Shown piece after piece: positions 34,261 to 47,293 of a stretch of DNA of 50,012 nucleotides. The notes beneath the pieces were generated by a model. It was not told the DNA's origin. It did not search any database and was given only the letters and a program-made list of their open reading frames with translations. Every line of letters starts with the position of its first letter. Within the stretch, counting starts at the first letter, position 1. The translations under genes and the position numbers were made by a program. This stretch comes from Bugula neritina. Lineage: Eukaryota > Bryozoa > Gymnolaemata > Cheilostomatida > Bugulidae. The stretch spans positions 1 to 50,012 of the forward strand of contig CAXIUT010000051.1 in the NCBI GenBank assembly GCA_964035545.1, given 5' to 3'.

Positions 34261-34731
34261 ATGATCAACAAAACTATTGATATCTATTGCTTATTCATTC
34301 AATCCTCCAAATTAAATTACTCTTTATCCTATCATTTTATTTGTTATTTCTCTTCCTGGATTTTTTAGATCCATTCTCAGATAGTATTATCCTATTTTCT
34401 TTGCTTCTTCTGATCTATAGTCTACATATATGTTTGTTAGCTCTTTTAAAGCTGGAAGATAGTTTCTTTAAAAAATAAAAGAACTGACTCTGTTGTAGAT
34501 ACTAGACTGGAAAATAACTTAATTATAGATGTAATACAATCGTAGACTGCATTAAGGCTGAAGAAGACAGAAAACCCAACAAGATAGGCTATTCTTAATT
34601 TATTTTATTTAAGTTTTTTCGAGTATTTATTGAAAATAGAGATATTTTTATTTTTGATCTTTTGGTTGAGGAAATCATTCTCAAGGATGATATCTTTCCT
34701 GCATTCCTTTGTATTATTATTCGTACCATGA
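34261..34731 (+). CDS. Small membrane-associated protein, tentative model
   Basis: Three frames can be joined by two introns, 34384-34420 (37 nt, GTATTATCC...CTATAG) and 34531-34556 (26 nt, GTAATACAAT...TTAAG), to give 135 residues ending at TGA 34729-34731. The product has a hydrophobic N-terminal half, a central amphipathic block (FVSSFKAGREFLEKIKEL, faintly like the conserved helix of PEX11 peroxisome proteins), and a hydrophobic C-terminal third. The intron lengths are atypical for this window, and a minus-strand ORF of similar length (about 34295-34770) competes. Something coding is likely here, but the model is weak. Confidence 0.35.
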
Positions 34732-34803
34732 GGGTGAGGTGTCGATGGAAAGTAAATTTATCACAATTATTCATTTATTATCAATCTAATTAATAGATAT
34801 TTT

Positions 34804-36000
34804 ATGTTAAAAACACTGAGTCTAATCATCATATCAGCTCTTATCCTACTTGCCTTGACTGCTAATGCTCCATATAAGAAGGTAGTTCATAAAACAGATC
34901 CAAATGCCTTATGTCTTGATGGTTCACCAGCAGCTCTTTATCTAAGCTAAGGTGATCCTAGAAATATTTTGATGTATTTTGTCGGAGGAGCATCTTGTGC
35001 TTCTGATGATCTGCAGTCTACTCTCTAAAGTTGTTACCAACGAAGCAAAATACATCTTGGTAGTAGTAAATACTGGCCATAATTGAACTAATTTTCAGGA
35101 GTTTTATCTAATGATCCGGCAAAAAATATATTTGCGAACTGGACTAAAGCTGTCTTTTTGTATTGTGATGGTGCTTTTCATCAGGGAAATAACAAATCAC
35201 CAATTAAGTACAAAGATATTTCTTTATATTTCAGAGGAGGAGTCATTACAAGATCTCATATTAAGTACTTGAATGATACTTTTGATTTCAATATGGCCGA
35301 TAGAGTGGTGCTTACTGGATCATCTGCTGGTGGTATGGCTACTTTTGCATGGACAGATCATCTTAAATCACTTCTTAATCCTAAAACTGAGTTTTATCCT
35401 ATTCCTGACTCAGGTATCTTTCTTGATGTTAGTTTTCCAATTCTTCCTTAAGGAAAAACAAACCTTCATCATTCCATGTTAGGAAGTGCTATGCAGGTAC
35501 TCTTTACTCTTTCTAACAAAGATGAAAATGTTCCTAATTAGGCTTGTGCTTCATCTATGGGAAAAGATTATGAGTTCAATTGTTTAAATATTCAAACTGC
35601 TGCTCTATTCTTGAAAACAGAGTCTCTCTTTATTCAATCAAGCTATGACTGGTACATTATAAGATATGGTGCTGGATTTACTTGCCTAGTTGAAGGAAAA
35701 TCAGGTTTTTCACTGAAAAATTGTGACTAACAGACAATGGTACTCATTGAAGGCTATAGATCTTACTATCTCGAATACCTCAGGAAAATACTTGATAAGG
35801 GTCATAATATATGGACAATATCTTGCAGCTGGCATGCTGTGAGTCAATTCGATCAATTCTACTAATCTCCTCTTGAAAGAGTACCATAAGCCAAAGGAAT
35901 AACTATGCAGTAGGCGATGTATAGTTTTGTTTTTGACTAAACTAAGGTTATCAGTATTGATGTCGATCCTTGGCCAATGAATAAAGCTTGTGCTTATTGA
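34804..36000 (+). CDS. Secreted pectinacetylesterase/NOTUM-family hydrolase
   Basis: The protein has 398 residues and no intron. The N-terminal signal peptide (TLSLIIISALILLALTANA) sends it to the secretory pathway. The PAE/NOTUM family order is clear: CLDGSPAALY, NILMYFVGGASCAS, VFLYCDGAFHQGN, LYFRGGVITRSHI, then the nucleophile elbow VVLTGSSAGGMATF (Ser at about 174), an Asp in PIPDSGIF, and a late His in SCSWHAVSQFDQFY. These enzymes remove acyl or acetyl groups, from pectin in plants and from Wnt lipid in NOTUM. In ciliates the family is expanded and the substrate is unknown. Confidence 0.9.
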
Positions 36001-36335
36001 TCAAATTGAGATTTAATCTGTTATTTTGTTAATCATAATATGATATTTAAATTAGAAAGGAAAGTATAGCTGACGTGATATTGGTTTTATTAATCCTATT
36101 TAATAAGGTGATCTAAATAATTTTATTTATACTAATGACTTAACCTACAATAAGCAAGCAAGAGTAGAACCTTAGTTTGGAATATTCCTTTTCTTTTGGC
36201 AACTTTTAACAGATAATAAAAAGCAATTTCTAGAAGATTCAGAAAACTTTAGAAGATCATCAAATATCAATATGTTCTCTTCAAGGCAAACCAATTCCAA
36301 AAATATCATATAATATCAAATAAAATGATATAACT
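36001..36335 (+). other. 335-nt stretch, possible unresolved 5' exon
   Basis: No complete gene is seen. Two overlapping plus-strand frames are open. One (about 36040-36328) reads RVEPEFGIFLFFWQLLTDNK then NINMFSSRQTNSKN and stops 7 nt before the ATG of the next gene. The other is in frame with that next gene and has an ATG near 36153, so the next protein could start earlier (METEPTISKQEQ-like). An ATG at about 36042 followed by a 44-nt GT...AAG segment would also splice into the second frame. I cannot decide between these. No RNA gene or repeat is visible. Confidence 0.3.
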
Positions 36336-38264
36336 ATGAAGCAGTAGCCAAAACAAGAAATAACAGGCGAAATAAAGGAAAAAACTCTCAAACTGGAATA
36401 ACTAAAAAATGAAAATTCATCTGTTTAAGTCAATTAAATTGCATCTACTTTGAACGAAAAGTAATAGTTGAATCCAGAACAAAAACCTAAAGGGTAAAAT
36501 ATAGGAATTAATATATCAACGCCAACTGATAAACAATCAACTCAAACAGTATCATAACAACCAGTAAATGTACCATACAAACAGAAAGTCATAACCTAAC
36601 AATCAATATCTGTTTCATAGCAGCCAAAAGTCCAACCAATGATTAAGGTTTAAACTTTGCCTTAAAGACTGAAGTAGCCTCCATAACTATTGCCATTGAT
36701 GAATGAGACTCAATCTCATCATAATTATTTTTCATAAGCTGAACAAAAAGCAGTAGAATCAAAAATTTTTTAACTTTTCGAAAGAGTTCGTCAACTTTAA
36801 TAAAAAGAGTTGATGAATAATAGACAAAATGCAAAGTTATTTAAAGAACAAGAATATGAACTTCAAAGCAATGTTAGAGGAATATAAAAGGTCTCAAAGA
36901 AGATCTAAAGTTATTAAGATTAGATATCTAAGTTAAGAACTTAATTGTCTGAGTATAAACTGAAGAAAGAGGCTAAATTGAATAAGATGATTCAATCGAA
37001 TAGTATGAATCAGTCAACAGCTGCAACTAATAATGATAATTATGACTATTTGACTGAAAAGTTACAATTTTTGTTGAAACATGTAAGAGAATTGATGAAT
37101 AAAAAAAGTTATGAAGATTAAAGAGAAGATATGCAGAACCAGGTAGATTATTTAAGAAAAAAACTGAAATAATCTATTAATGAAAACTATCTTCAATAAA
37201 CTATCAAAAATACATAAGTTAAAATATACAATACAGTCGCTAAATATCTAAAAGCTGCCCAAAATAACAATCCCAAACAAACAAATGAACAATCTTCTGG
37301 ATTATCAGGTAATAATTAGCTTGATTAAATCATTTAGTAAAGTAACAAAGACTTTAATCAAAAAGTTAGTATTCATTCTGAGAAAATCAAATAGATTAAT
37401 TAACAACTAGAACTTCTTCATAGTTAGATTGAATTATCCAAAAAGGAAAAGATTCAATTTGAATAATAAATCAATTAACAATTAAAAAATATGAATTAAT
37501 ATGATCATCAGTTATCTAATAAGATCTAAGAGCTAAAAGTAAATAGTTAATAAAATAAATTAAATTTTAATCAAAAAGATTTATAAAGTTAGTCTCAAAT
37601 AATTGATTTGCAGTAGCAAGTTTAAAAGATTAATTCTCATCTTAAAACTTATAATCATGCTTTTGGATAATCAGGAAATAAACCCAAAGAAGGACATTAA
37701 AGACAAAACTCTTCATCTCTTTAACACTCACAAGAAAGAACACAAGATCTTCAGATGATAGAACAAGACCTTACTGTCCAGAAAAAGAAAGTTAGCAAGA
37801 TATCAGCTAAACTTCAAGGAGCAAAAGAAGATTTACTTAAAGTTAAACAAGAATTTACAAGATAGATACAGGATTTAAAGATGCATTTATAGAAGAAATC
37901 TGATTGGGACAGCTTAAAGAAGACTTTAAGTTACTTTTAATAGAAGTTAAAAGAACAAAGACTCATTCTTCAGCATTTATACAATTCTAATGATCGACCT
38001 GAAGGTGATGATTCTTTGGCTGTCAAGAAGAGTTGGACGTGTTTGATGTGTGATAGAGATATAAGAAATTATGAAGGAAGAGTAAGCGAGCTGAAGTTTA
38101 CGAGTATGTTTCCTGTTGGAAATTCTCCTAGAATTGGAGGTTATCACAAACAGCAACAAAGCAATCAAGAGTATAAGCAGGTATTTTTAAGCAATAAAAA
38201 GCAAAGGCTTGGATCAATAAAGTCTAGAGATAATAGAGAGTCAAAGTAAGAATTACATCCTTGA
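36336..38264 (+). CDS. Coiled-coil protein with C-terminal CxxC
   Basis: Predicted 642 residues and no intron if it starts at ATG 36336, though the frame is open upstream. Residues 1-140 are disordered, Gln/Pro-rich (VSQQPVNVP, PKVQPMIKVQTLP). About 150-600 form a long, interrupted coiled coil with Asn/Gln linkers. Near residue 570 is one C-x2-C (SWTCLMCDRDIRNYEGR), followed by a short conserved-looking segment (FTSMFPVGNSPRIGGY). A single CxxC might be half of an inter-chain metal site. Similar coiled coil plus terminal CxxC proteins occur at basal bodies, but no orthologue is recognised. Confidence 0.7.
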
Positions 38265-38349
38265 ATAAAATGATTGTTTTCTTCATAATTTAAAGTAAAA
38301 TAAATTTTCTAGAATTTAGGTTATATAATATAAATAAATTGATAAAAAT

Positions 38350-39438
38350 ATGCAGACACCTTTCTAAATATTTCGTAACAAGAAAAGAATCAACAGATAA
38401 AAATTAGTTCAAAGCAAGACTCAGACAAAACCTGTTCTTTCAGTTGATGGAAGTCCTAGAATGCACACAGCACCTAAGCCATCATTGAATAAACATTTCA
38501 ATAATAGAAGAATTCAAAGTGTTAAGAGCGAAATTAACCCTGCCAAAAGCAAACTCGAAGAAAACTCTGAGTAAAGAGACTATCAGATCGTCATTAGGAA
38601 TACATTAAGGAAGCAATAGCCTACATCTTTTGCCCTTTTTACATAGGGTTAGACTAGTTGTAATAGCAATAATGTTCATAAAAACTATACACCATGCAGA
38701 AATCTATTCATTGAGGGTAATAATTGTGGAAAAGATACTGGAAAGTGGAACAGACGAAAACTTGAATAACTTCTATCAAAAATATAAGGAAGTAATATAA
38801 TGGAACAAGATAGTAAAAATATACCAGAAATCATTGTGCATAAGTGCAAAGTGTTAGGTAGTGCTCTTCAGAAGAAATAAAAGATAAAAAGAAACGAGGT
38901 TAAATCTGAATAACAAAAGCAACAATAAAATATATCAACTGGTAATAACATTTTTTCAAAGAAAGAGTTGATAAATAAAGATCATTCAATAATATTCAAC
39001 TAAAAACCTGAGAAGGGATAAAAGTTTGATACTAGATAATTTTTAAGATGTAACAAATTAACAAAAAGAGATGAGGAAAGCGCAATAGCATCTGGTAATT
39101 TTTCAATGGTTTTAAATCATAATAAAATAACTAACTTTATCAAATAATCTAAAAAGAGAAAACTGACACATAGAGTGGCAAAAGTATAAAATTAAATATA
39201 AAATCCATAAAATTTACCCGTCTTTAGCAGTAGAGAAGTCCTTAGTTTCGGTTCATCTAGTAAGAAAGAAACAAGACAGCCTATCTCACCTAAAAGATGG
39301 AAATAAAATGTGGTAGATAATAAAAAATCTAATCAAAAAGCTCATATAAATACAGTAAATTTTAAAAACTTGAATGGATGGTAGTTATAATAAGATCATA
39401 ACTAGTTTGGTTTTATTCATTCGAGTTATTTATATTGA
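38350..39438 (+). CDS. Unknown Lys/Asn/Ser-rich protein
   Basis: Predicted 362 residues, continuous ATG 38350 to TGA 39436-39438. It is strongly basic and low in hydrophobic residues, with repeated short Lys-rich runs (NKKRINRQK, KKEKIKRNE, SKKRKLTHR) and a few cysteines (SCNSNNVHKNYTPCRNLF, GNNCGKDTG). No domain is recognised. Composition suggests a disordered nuclear or cytoskeleton-associated protein. It lies 85 nt after the coiled-coil gene and 111 nt before XRN1, all on the same strand. Confidence 0.62.
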
Positions 39439-39549
39439 TTATTATATATTTGATAATTATTTTTATAAAGTTTATTATTATGGGTTAATGAGATGATAGT
39501 TTAATTAAAATTAATTCTTTGAGTTGAAAATAATAATTTGAACTTTTAA

Positions 39550-42500
39550 ATGGGTGTTCCTGGCTTCTACTCTTGGTAGTTCTTTACTTATTAAGGCTAA
39601 CTAAACGTTATCCTATGATCAAACAGTACATCAATCTGTAGTCTATCCCTCAAATCGACTACCTTTACCTCGACATGAATGGTATCATCTATCGTTGTGT
39701 CAGAGTATCTTCATTTTTATTCAGGACGATTCTGTGATATTCAAATCGCAACTGCTGCCCAAGTAGTTCGAAGAGATGTGGGTTTAAATTTATAACTATA
39801 TCAATGCTTTAGTTGATATGCTTAAACCTACGAAGATGATTATTATGGCATTGGATGGAGTGGCTCCCAGATGCAAGATGAATAACCAAAGAGCTAGAAG
39901 GTTCAGAAGTGCTCAAGACTATAAATAGTATGTTTAGAAACTATATGGCTATACTGATATAGCTGATAGTCAGGAAAACTTCAAAAATAATTCAATATCA
40001 CCTGGAACATCCTTTATGGACCAACTGAATGAGATGTTACACTTTTTTATCCAAAAAAAAATATAGTAAGACAATTATTGGAAAAACTTAAGTATTATTT
40101 TTACTGGTTCTGATACTCCTGGTGAAGGATAACATAAAATAATGTAGTTTATTCGAAGTAATAAACACAACTTCCTTCCTGATGATACTCATTGCTTATA
40201 TGGAGCTGATGCTGATTTGATTATGTTGGGTTTGACTTTGCCTGTCAAAAATGCTTGTATTATTCGATAGGAGTATATTCATGCTTCTGACAAAGTTAAC
40301 TTGATGTCGAATAGGAAAGAAAAATAAGTTAACTTTTAGTTAATTTATTTAACTATTCTTAAAGAATGTTTTGATTTAGAGTATCAATCGTTAAAACAAT
40401 AAATGAAAATAGATTATGATATCGATAAAATAGCTAAAGACTTTGTATTTTTGTTCTTTTTCATTGGAAATGACTTCTTGCCCAGAATCTATTCGTATAA
40501 TGTAAGAGAAAAGTCTATTTAAAAACTTATTCAAGGGTTCAAGTAGTATCTTGTTACCTGCTAGAGCTACATTACTAGTGGATAAGATTTGAATTTAACA
40601 GAATTGTTACGTTTACTTGGATAGATAGGAAAATATTAAGCTGATTTCTTTGCTGATAGACAAATGGAGTTTTAAAAGTTATAAAAACAAGAACAAAAGA
40701 ACTTCTAAGACGAACTTCAGAAGATGTTCCTTGCCAAAATAAAACACGAAGCCCAAACTCTACAAGGATTAAAGCAAATGTACTCCAATATGGACGGTAA
40801 TGGAAAAACTAACTACTACAATACCTACTTCATGATAGATCCCAATACTCAGTCATAATAGCTTTGGAATATTCTAGTCTACTATGTCTATGGACTTAAA
40901 TTTGTTTACTAGTATTACTTTAAAAATTTGCCCAGTTGGAGTTGGTATTATCCTTATTATTTTGCTCCTCTACTCACTGATATTCAATACTATCTTGGAT
41001 ATATTATTTCTCAAAAACAAAATCTTAATAAATTCGATCTAGATAAACCTTTTGAGCCTTTTAAACAACTTTTATGCATTCTTCCGAAGGAAAGTTCTGA
41101 CCTTTTACCTTAAAGTTTTAGAAGCTATATCCTTGAACCAACTTCAAAACTTAGACAACCAGTTGATTTCTATCCAGATGTAGTATCAACTGTCAACTAT
41201 GGATCTGTTCGAGCTTTCTAAGCTATCTATATGATTCCTTTCTTAGACCAATCACTTGTAACTTTTATTTAATTTAGGTTTGTTAGGCTTATGATAGGTC
41301 TATTGCCAACTTATCAAATGAAGATATTCGTAGAAACACTCTTCGTTCTTCGAGATTGTACGAATATCACAATAGTAACGAGAAAAAAGAGGTCAAATCG
41401 CCATTTTCAATGATTTCATCTTTTATGAGTCAGTGTCATATCGTCGATGTCAACCTTCTTAGTTCATTGACTTGGAAAACAGCTAAAAATATCAATTTTG
41501 TCAACAAAGGAGAGTAGAAGTTACTTAAAATGCCATCACTTCATATGAAACCTTTTGAATCATTGGCAACTAAAGATAAAGACAGTAGATTATTTATGAA
41601 GCTTAAATTAATCTAGGAAAAGAAGGAAAAGTTTAAATTGGGAGAACAGGTGTACTATGGATACCCTCTATAACACTCTGGAAGAATTTAAGGTATTCTT
41701 ACTTATGACGACTTCTATCCTACTAAAGAAATGTTCCTTGAAAACTATGATTTTATCAAAAATAATGCTTAAAATAATCATCATATCGATGATTTGAGAA
41801 GAAATTCAAAGATGTTTTTTAACTTCGTTAAAAATGGATTAGCTAACAGTAAATTTCCTGGACACTCTTTCTATTCCTTCATTGATGTCTCAAATTCAAA
41901 TGCTTTCTTATTTTTATCATAAACAAGAAGCTTCTTTAGAAATATATCAGGTTAATTCCATAGACTTTTTGAAGACAATTTTACTTAGAGTTTCATTATT
42001 GTTCCTGCAAGTTTGGCATCTAAAGATAGATACTATCAGACTACTAGAAGTATTTCAAGATTCAATAGTCTTGAAGACTAGTTTAGAATGAAGTAAGATG
42101 TGTTGATAACTCACTATGATTCAGCTATTTGTGGAGCAAAGGGAAGAGTTGTGGGATATGCGAATAACAAAGTGAAGGTTTAAATTATAGAAGAGCCTAG
42201 GTATTCAAAATAATAGATACAAGCTATAGTTGGCATAGCTTCAACTAAGGCTGATATATATTTTTCACTGAGATTTGTCGCTTAGATTGTTGGAATGAAA
42301 TTTCAACATTTGGAGAATATTTTGGGTCAGATCAATATTATAACTCCTAAAGATAGTAAACTTCCTCCTTCTATTGATATTGGACTGAACCTGATAAGTA
42401 GAAAATAAAATAAAATTGTACCAAATTTGGTTAGAGTCAATTATTAATTTAACAAAGATGCTAAATTTGATAATCCTTTCAAATTTATGGAACTATCAAT

Positions 42501-43643
42501 AAAAGCTCTTTAAATTTTGGTCTAGTACAAACAAAAATTCCCATAGATTTTTTAATTTATCGAGAGAAGACACTAGAAACTAGTTGAAAGAGCACAAAGA
42601 ACAGGATAAAGAATAGAGTGGAGTGAAGTAATTTACTCTGAAAATGTTTATCAAGAAAACTCAGCTAAAATTTGATGCAGGTTTATAAATGGTTAATGTT
42701 AAAGGAATAAACTCACATGCCAGCAAGTTCTCTTTACTCTAAACAGCTAAATACTAAAAAGATAAATAAATTAAAATAGTTATATGACACCTTGAAAAAG
42801 CCAACTAATATTCAATCAAAGAAGTCAAATAAATACAGATAAGTAAATAGAATTGAAGCTTTTAATCCTAACTACTTGTTTTCTCAGAGATTGAGTCAAT
42901 TAGGATACTTATATCTGAGAAAAAAACCTAAAAATCATTCAATTGGAGATCTTGTTATTTGTGTTAGTCCTAAACTCTTTGGACATTATGGTGTTATTGT
43001 TGGTATTGATGATAATAAGTATTAGGTGTTTTTCAATCAACCATCTTTTGGAAAGAATGATCTTGGAGGACTTTGTGATAACCTTTGGGGAGGAAAGTTT
43101 GATTTTAGAGAGTTATTAAACCTTCTAACCTGGCCTCAGTTATTTAGCGAGAGAGTTTATAAATGTTCACAGGAAGAAAGATTGGGTTGGAATGGAAATA
43201 TTGATAGATTTTTACCTCGATATCCTACTAAACCTTTTCAAGATTTCCAAGACTTAAAAGTTTTTACAGCAAAATCAGAAAATAAAAAGTATTTTACTGA
43301 AGAGATGCTGAATCATATTTTTAAAGTTCAGTAAAAACTGAAGCAGACCTAACTTGATCCTGATTATATCGTTGTTGACAATAAAAAAGAAGATTATCGT
43401 TATAAGTATGATAAAAAGGTGCAATATATATAGAAAAAACAGGTAGATGAAGCTGTTTAGGCCTCTAAGATGATGGATGCACCAATTAAAGAGTTAATCC
43501 CCTAAAGACCTCCATAAATAGTTGAGCCTCAAGTTTTCAAACCAATCTAGAAGGAGATTATTTAAAACAAAGTAAACTAATAGACTAAAAGTTAGACAGG
43601 TTAGATTGGAGAGGAAGAAGATGCCTAAGATATACTAGGTTGA
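39550..43643 (+). CDS. XRN1: 5'-3' exoribonuclease XRN1
   Basis: About 1326-1332 residues. It degrades decapped mRNA in the cytoplasm. The N-terminus is MGVPGFYSWLTKRYPMIK, then YLYLDMNGIIYRC, MALDGVAPRCKMNNQRARRF, FTGSDTPGEGEHKIMEFIRS, HCLYGADADLIMLGL and FFIGNDFLPR: all the acidic metal-binding motifs of the XRN catalytic core. C-terminal SH3-like and later domains follow, and the length suits cytoplasmic XRN1 better than nuclear XRN2. Three 20-nt introns are clear (39576-39595, 39705-39724, 41258-41277). A fourth near 42629-42681 is either 53 nt (GTAATT...TGCAG) or 35 nt (GTTTAT...TGCAG, starting at about 42647). Both keep frame. Confidence 0.95.
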
Positions 43644-43684
43644 TAAAATCATAAATAACTATAATTAATCTTAAAAAAATGATA

Positions 43685-44442
43685 TCAGGCTTACAGATCA
43701 AGTTCTATTTCTATAGCTTTGTAGATGTCATCCATTTTTCCCATTTAGTTTTAGAATTATTCCATGTTAAGGATAATACCTTTTCGTTGTTATTTTTGTT
43801 CTATGATTTTGATTGATAATTGTTCCTATACTATTCTTTTTTATTTGAGAACTGTTTCTAATTCTTTAAACAATTTATCGTTTTAGAGGGTAAGGGAGAG
43901 GACTTTATTTGAGAGTTCTTTTGATTGAATTTTAAGAGTAGACATTTATTAATTACACATAATGAGAGTTCTTCTTGTTTCTTATTGTAATCTTCTTTAT
44001 TTCTTGAGAAGTTCTTCACTCTCTTAAATCTCCTGAGTGAGTTATCCTACAAACCCATTTATGACTCTTCTTTTTGTTTGTTGAGTGTAGGATGTTCGAT
44101 CGATGGTACGCCCAAACACCATTGGACTTGGAGTTAGAGTAGAATGACTAAACAATTATGCATTGGTTTCAGATGAAAAGTTGCCTTTTAAGTTATTTAG
44201 GCCTTAATTTTGTCGATTTGATTGTAGAGAGGCGATTTCTTGGTTTAATTTTTTGTTTATTTCTTTATAAATATGAAAATACCTTTAAGGTTGTTAACTT
44301 AGTTGGTGAGAGAAGTGTTTTATTCTAGCGTTTGATTGTATTGACTATTTAGGAAGTTGTATTTTTATGCCATTTATGCTAGGAGTTGATTATCTTTTTA
44401 ATCTCTAGCTATTGCTTACTCCTCTTTATCGTAGAAACTCAT
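43685..44442 (-). CDS. Coiled-coil protein, 245 residues
   Basis: The ATG at 44440-44442 gives MSFYDKEEEAIARDEKDNEL and an uninterrupted coiled coil. A Ser/Thr/Pro linker (STLTPSPMVFGRTIDRTSY) and a Tyr/Thr/Gln-Lys patch come about midway, then a second coiled coil reaches the end (MGKMDDIYKAIEIELDL). The overall shape resembles a Golgi Qb-SNARE of the GOS/Vti type without its transmembrane anchor, or a small centrosomal protein; neither is established. A 20-nt intron at 44263-44282 (GTATTTTCATATTTATAAAG on the minus strand) is needed. Removal gives 246 codons. It is convergent with XRN1, 41 nt apart. Confidence 0.75.
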
Positions 44443-44549
44443 TGATTCTATTTAAATTAATTAAATTAGATTTAAACTTGAATATAACATCCTGCTATAT
44501 CTGATAATTATAATCTAAAAATGACAGAGGTATAAAGAGATGATTCAAA

Positions 44550-45021
44550 TCATTTTTTAAAACTCCTATCTATGTTTTTTTAAGCAATGTTCAATAAATT
44601 TCTTTCTGAGATAGCTGCATTATTCTTCAATTATCTAAACTCTGTATTTGTCTGTTTAATTCTTTCTTTAGATTGGTGTTTTTGATATCATAGTTGATAC
44701 TGACTAGAATTTGCTGAATTCTAACTTTTTATTTTGTTTTACTGGAGTAGTCAGATATTCCTAACTAGGGTATCGTTTGAGTCCACTTGATATGTTGCTA
44801 TTGGAGGATAGATATAGACTAAAAGCACTTTTTTGGTTGGTTAGTTGGCGTTAATCTGAATGACTTTTGCTATGCATGAGTTGGTTATAGTAATCATCGA
44901 CTTATTTGTTAAGATATTATCTCCAGTGTTTGTGGAGGGGCCTGTCGGTGTGTGATGTTTTTTTGTGTTGAGGGGAGAGGTAGTATTGTTTAATTTTTTA
45001 TTTTTTGAAGCGTTCGTACAT
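44550..45021 (-). CDS. Small unknown protein, 139 residues
   Basis: The model joins three exons: start 45021, introns 44761-44786 and 44615-44640 (26 nt each, GT...TTAG and GT...GCAG), TGA at 44550-44552, total 140 codons. The protein is basic at the N-terminus (MYERFKKEKIKEYYLSPQHK, RPLHKHWREYLNK), Ser-rich in the middle and coiled-coil at the end (KNTNLKKELNRQIQTISERN). No family is recognised. The 26-nt introns are longer than the window's 20-nt norm, so exon borders may be off. If the second is wrong, the protein ends one helix earlier. It lies upstream of the 245-residue coiled-coil gene on the same strand. Confidence 0.5.
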
Positions 45022-45152
45022 GACTAATTTTATTAATATTTGCCGCTGAGGAGTGAGTTGAATATCAAGGTATTTAAATATGATATTTATTGAATAAAGA
45101 TGACATTTATTTGAACTAGAAGTGATTAAGATGATTATTATGGTCATTAAAA

Positions 45153-47048
45153 TCAGTGCATTTCATCTTGATGAAACGACATGATCTTTCCAGAATTTTA
45201 TGTATTTTTCCAATTTCTACTGTTGAATTTAGCTGTTAGAGCATTCCTAGCTCCGCCTCTCTCGTTTATTGAATTACTTCTTGCTCCAGTCATTCTCCTT
45301 TACTGTGAACTCATCACTTCTTTTCGACTGAAATTGGTTGGAACTGAATCAACTCCTCTCTAGTTCATGTAATACTGGTTGATTTCAACTGAATTCCAAT
45401 AATTAAAGTTATTTTTAGATCCTCCAGCTGCAAATCCAAGGTATCCGCTGTTACTATTGGCCACAACTCCTTGAGGGAAGGCGTTGGTTTGTTCTGTAGG
45501 AGTGTGATGTAGTTGTGTTTTTTGCGCGGTTGATGAGTGTCTTTTTCTTGCGAAGGCGGTTGAACTTCTAATGGCTGATTGATTTTGAGTAGTATATTTA
45601 TTTTGTGGATGTAGTTATGATTACTTCATGGTTTGTAGTTGTTATTTAAGTCTTTAATTTTATTTGCTTAGTTCAAAGATATCAATATCTTTTTAGTCAT
45701 TTCTTGTATTTGAATATTATAATTTTTACCTGAGTTATTTATTACTTTTAAGAAGTTATCTTACCATGTTGATACTTTATATTAATCTTTAAGAAAATAC
45801 CTAATTACCATTGCCAACTTATTTCTAACTACAGCCACGTCTTAATGGACTCATTGGTTTTATTAGATCTTGTTCATGGAGATGACTTTGTTGCATATTA
45901 GAGAGCAACTAAATATGTTGATTTGCTTTTCCTAACTATTATGTCAATCCTTTGACTTGTCTTTTTAGCTAATTAACTGCTTTACTTTTAGGATCATCAT
46001 TTACTGTAGGTTGATTGGTAATATATGATGCTTTAGTTGCGTAAGTTAGAGTTGATATGTTCTATTCTAGAAAGAAATCATTAGGACAGATGCATGCTAT
46101 CATCAAACAGTAGCTGTTACCACCGATTGACTGCTTTAATATTGATGTTAGTTTTGAATCACGATATGGCACATAGCTTTTTTATTTTTGGTTTTTTGAA
46201 CGAGAAGAATCAGCCAATATACTGATGACTTGTCTTAAAGTAAATAGTGATTTATTGATATCTATACTTTATTTAGCTTGTTTTCCTTATGTGCCAGTCA
46301 ATCCGATTCTTTATGATCCTGCTAGATCTACTAACTACAATTTGCTGCTGAGTAAGCTGTTAGGTGAACTTCTGTCATAGCTTTCGATTCTTATAGTTAG
46401 TATAGAGTGACTTCTTGAGCTTTGCAGGTTGAGTTTATGTGCAGCATTGACTCTATTTTTTAAGCCCATTGAAAAATATTTTCCAAGATCATGCTAATTT
46501 TGACATTCAAAAATATACAAGTTTTATACAGTGAATTGTTAATCTTTGCTCCATCTGAGTCTCAATCCGGCTCCATTTCGTTAGTTGAGTCCAGCTGGAT
46601 TGAGTAGGTCAAAGATTCTTTCGTTGTAGATTTGTAGAAAAGAGAAATAGACTGTGAATGTTCTATGACTATTGGATTCAATATCTTAAAAGAGTCTTTG
46701 AAACATTTTGGGGATTATTCCTGAATTATTTTATTCTATTTGTTCTTGTCCATGCATGGTATAGGTTTTACCTGATCCAGTTTGTCCATATGCGAAGATA
46801 GTTGAGTGATATCCTTTGAGTGTCTTATCTATGAGATGATCGATTTGGCATTAGTCATAGAGTTATTCTTGGGTGGTGGATTCGTTGAAGATGTAGTCGA
46901 AGTTGAAGTTTTTCGACTGATGACCATCAAATACTTGTACTTCTTGGCGTTGAGGGAGAGGACGGATGCAGGAGTTAGTGTATCCGTTTTTTATTTATGA
47001 TTTAAGAAAGGGACGAATGCGAATAGCTGCTTTTATCTTACTGCTCAT
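45153..47048 (-). CDS. Kinesin motor protein
   Basis: The protein has 631 residues and no intron. It is a microtubule-based ATPase motor. The motor domain is N-terminal (about 5-370): [23 protein letters not shown] (P-loop 88-95), [26 protein letters not shown] (switch I), LELVDLAGSERIGLTG (switch II), INKSLFTLR and [13 protein letters not shown] short neck and coiled coil follow, then an Asn/Ser-rich tail with Gly/Arg patches ([20 protein letters not shown]). The loop between SSRSH and DLAGSE and the neck do not let me assign a subfamily. TAA at 46311-46313 encodes the Glu of LAGSER. The 245-nt divergent spacer to the hydrolase gene is the longest in the window. Confidence 0.95.
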
Positions 47049-47293
47049 TAATAATTTTATTTTTATTACTGCTAAGAAATATTTTCAATTCATTTACATA
47101 GTTAACAATCATCGATATTCAATTAACTATTATTTAAATACATTAAAATCTATACCTTATACATCATAGATTAGATAAATAGGTAATTAAATTATCCTGT
47201 TGTTTCTGGGTGAATATGACTGTTAATTAGGAGGATGTAAGCATTTAAGTTACTTGATAATAAAACTAAGTTAGAATTTAATAGTAGCAGAAC

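Noticed and set aside
34295-34773. Minus-strand ORF of about 155 codons antisense to the small membrane gene
   Set aside because: Codon use is less like the neighbours and it would leave only about 30 nt to the divergent NOTUM gene. It is kept only as a competitor to the weak plus-strand model.
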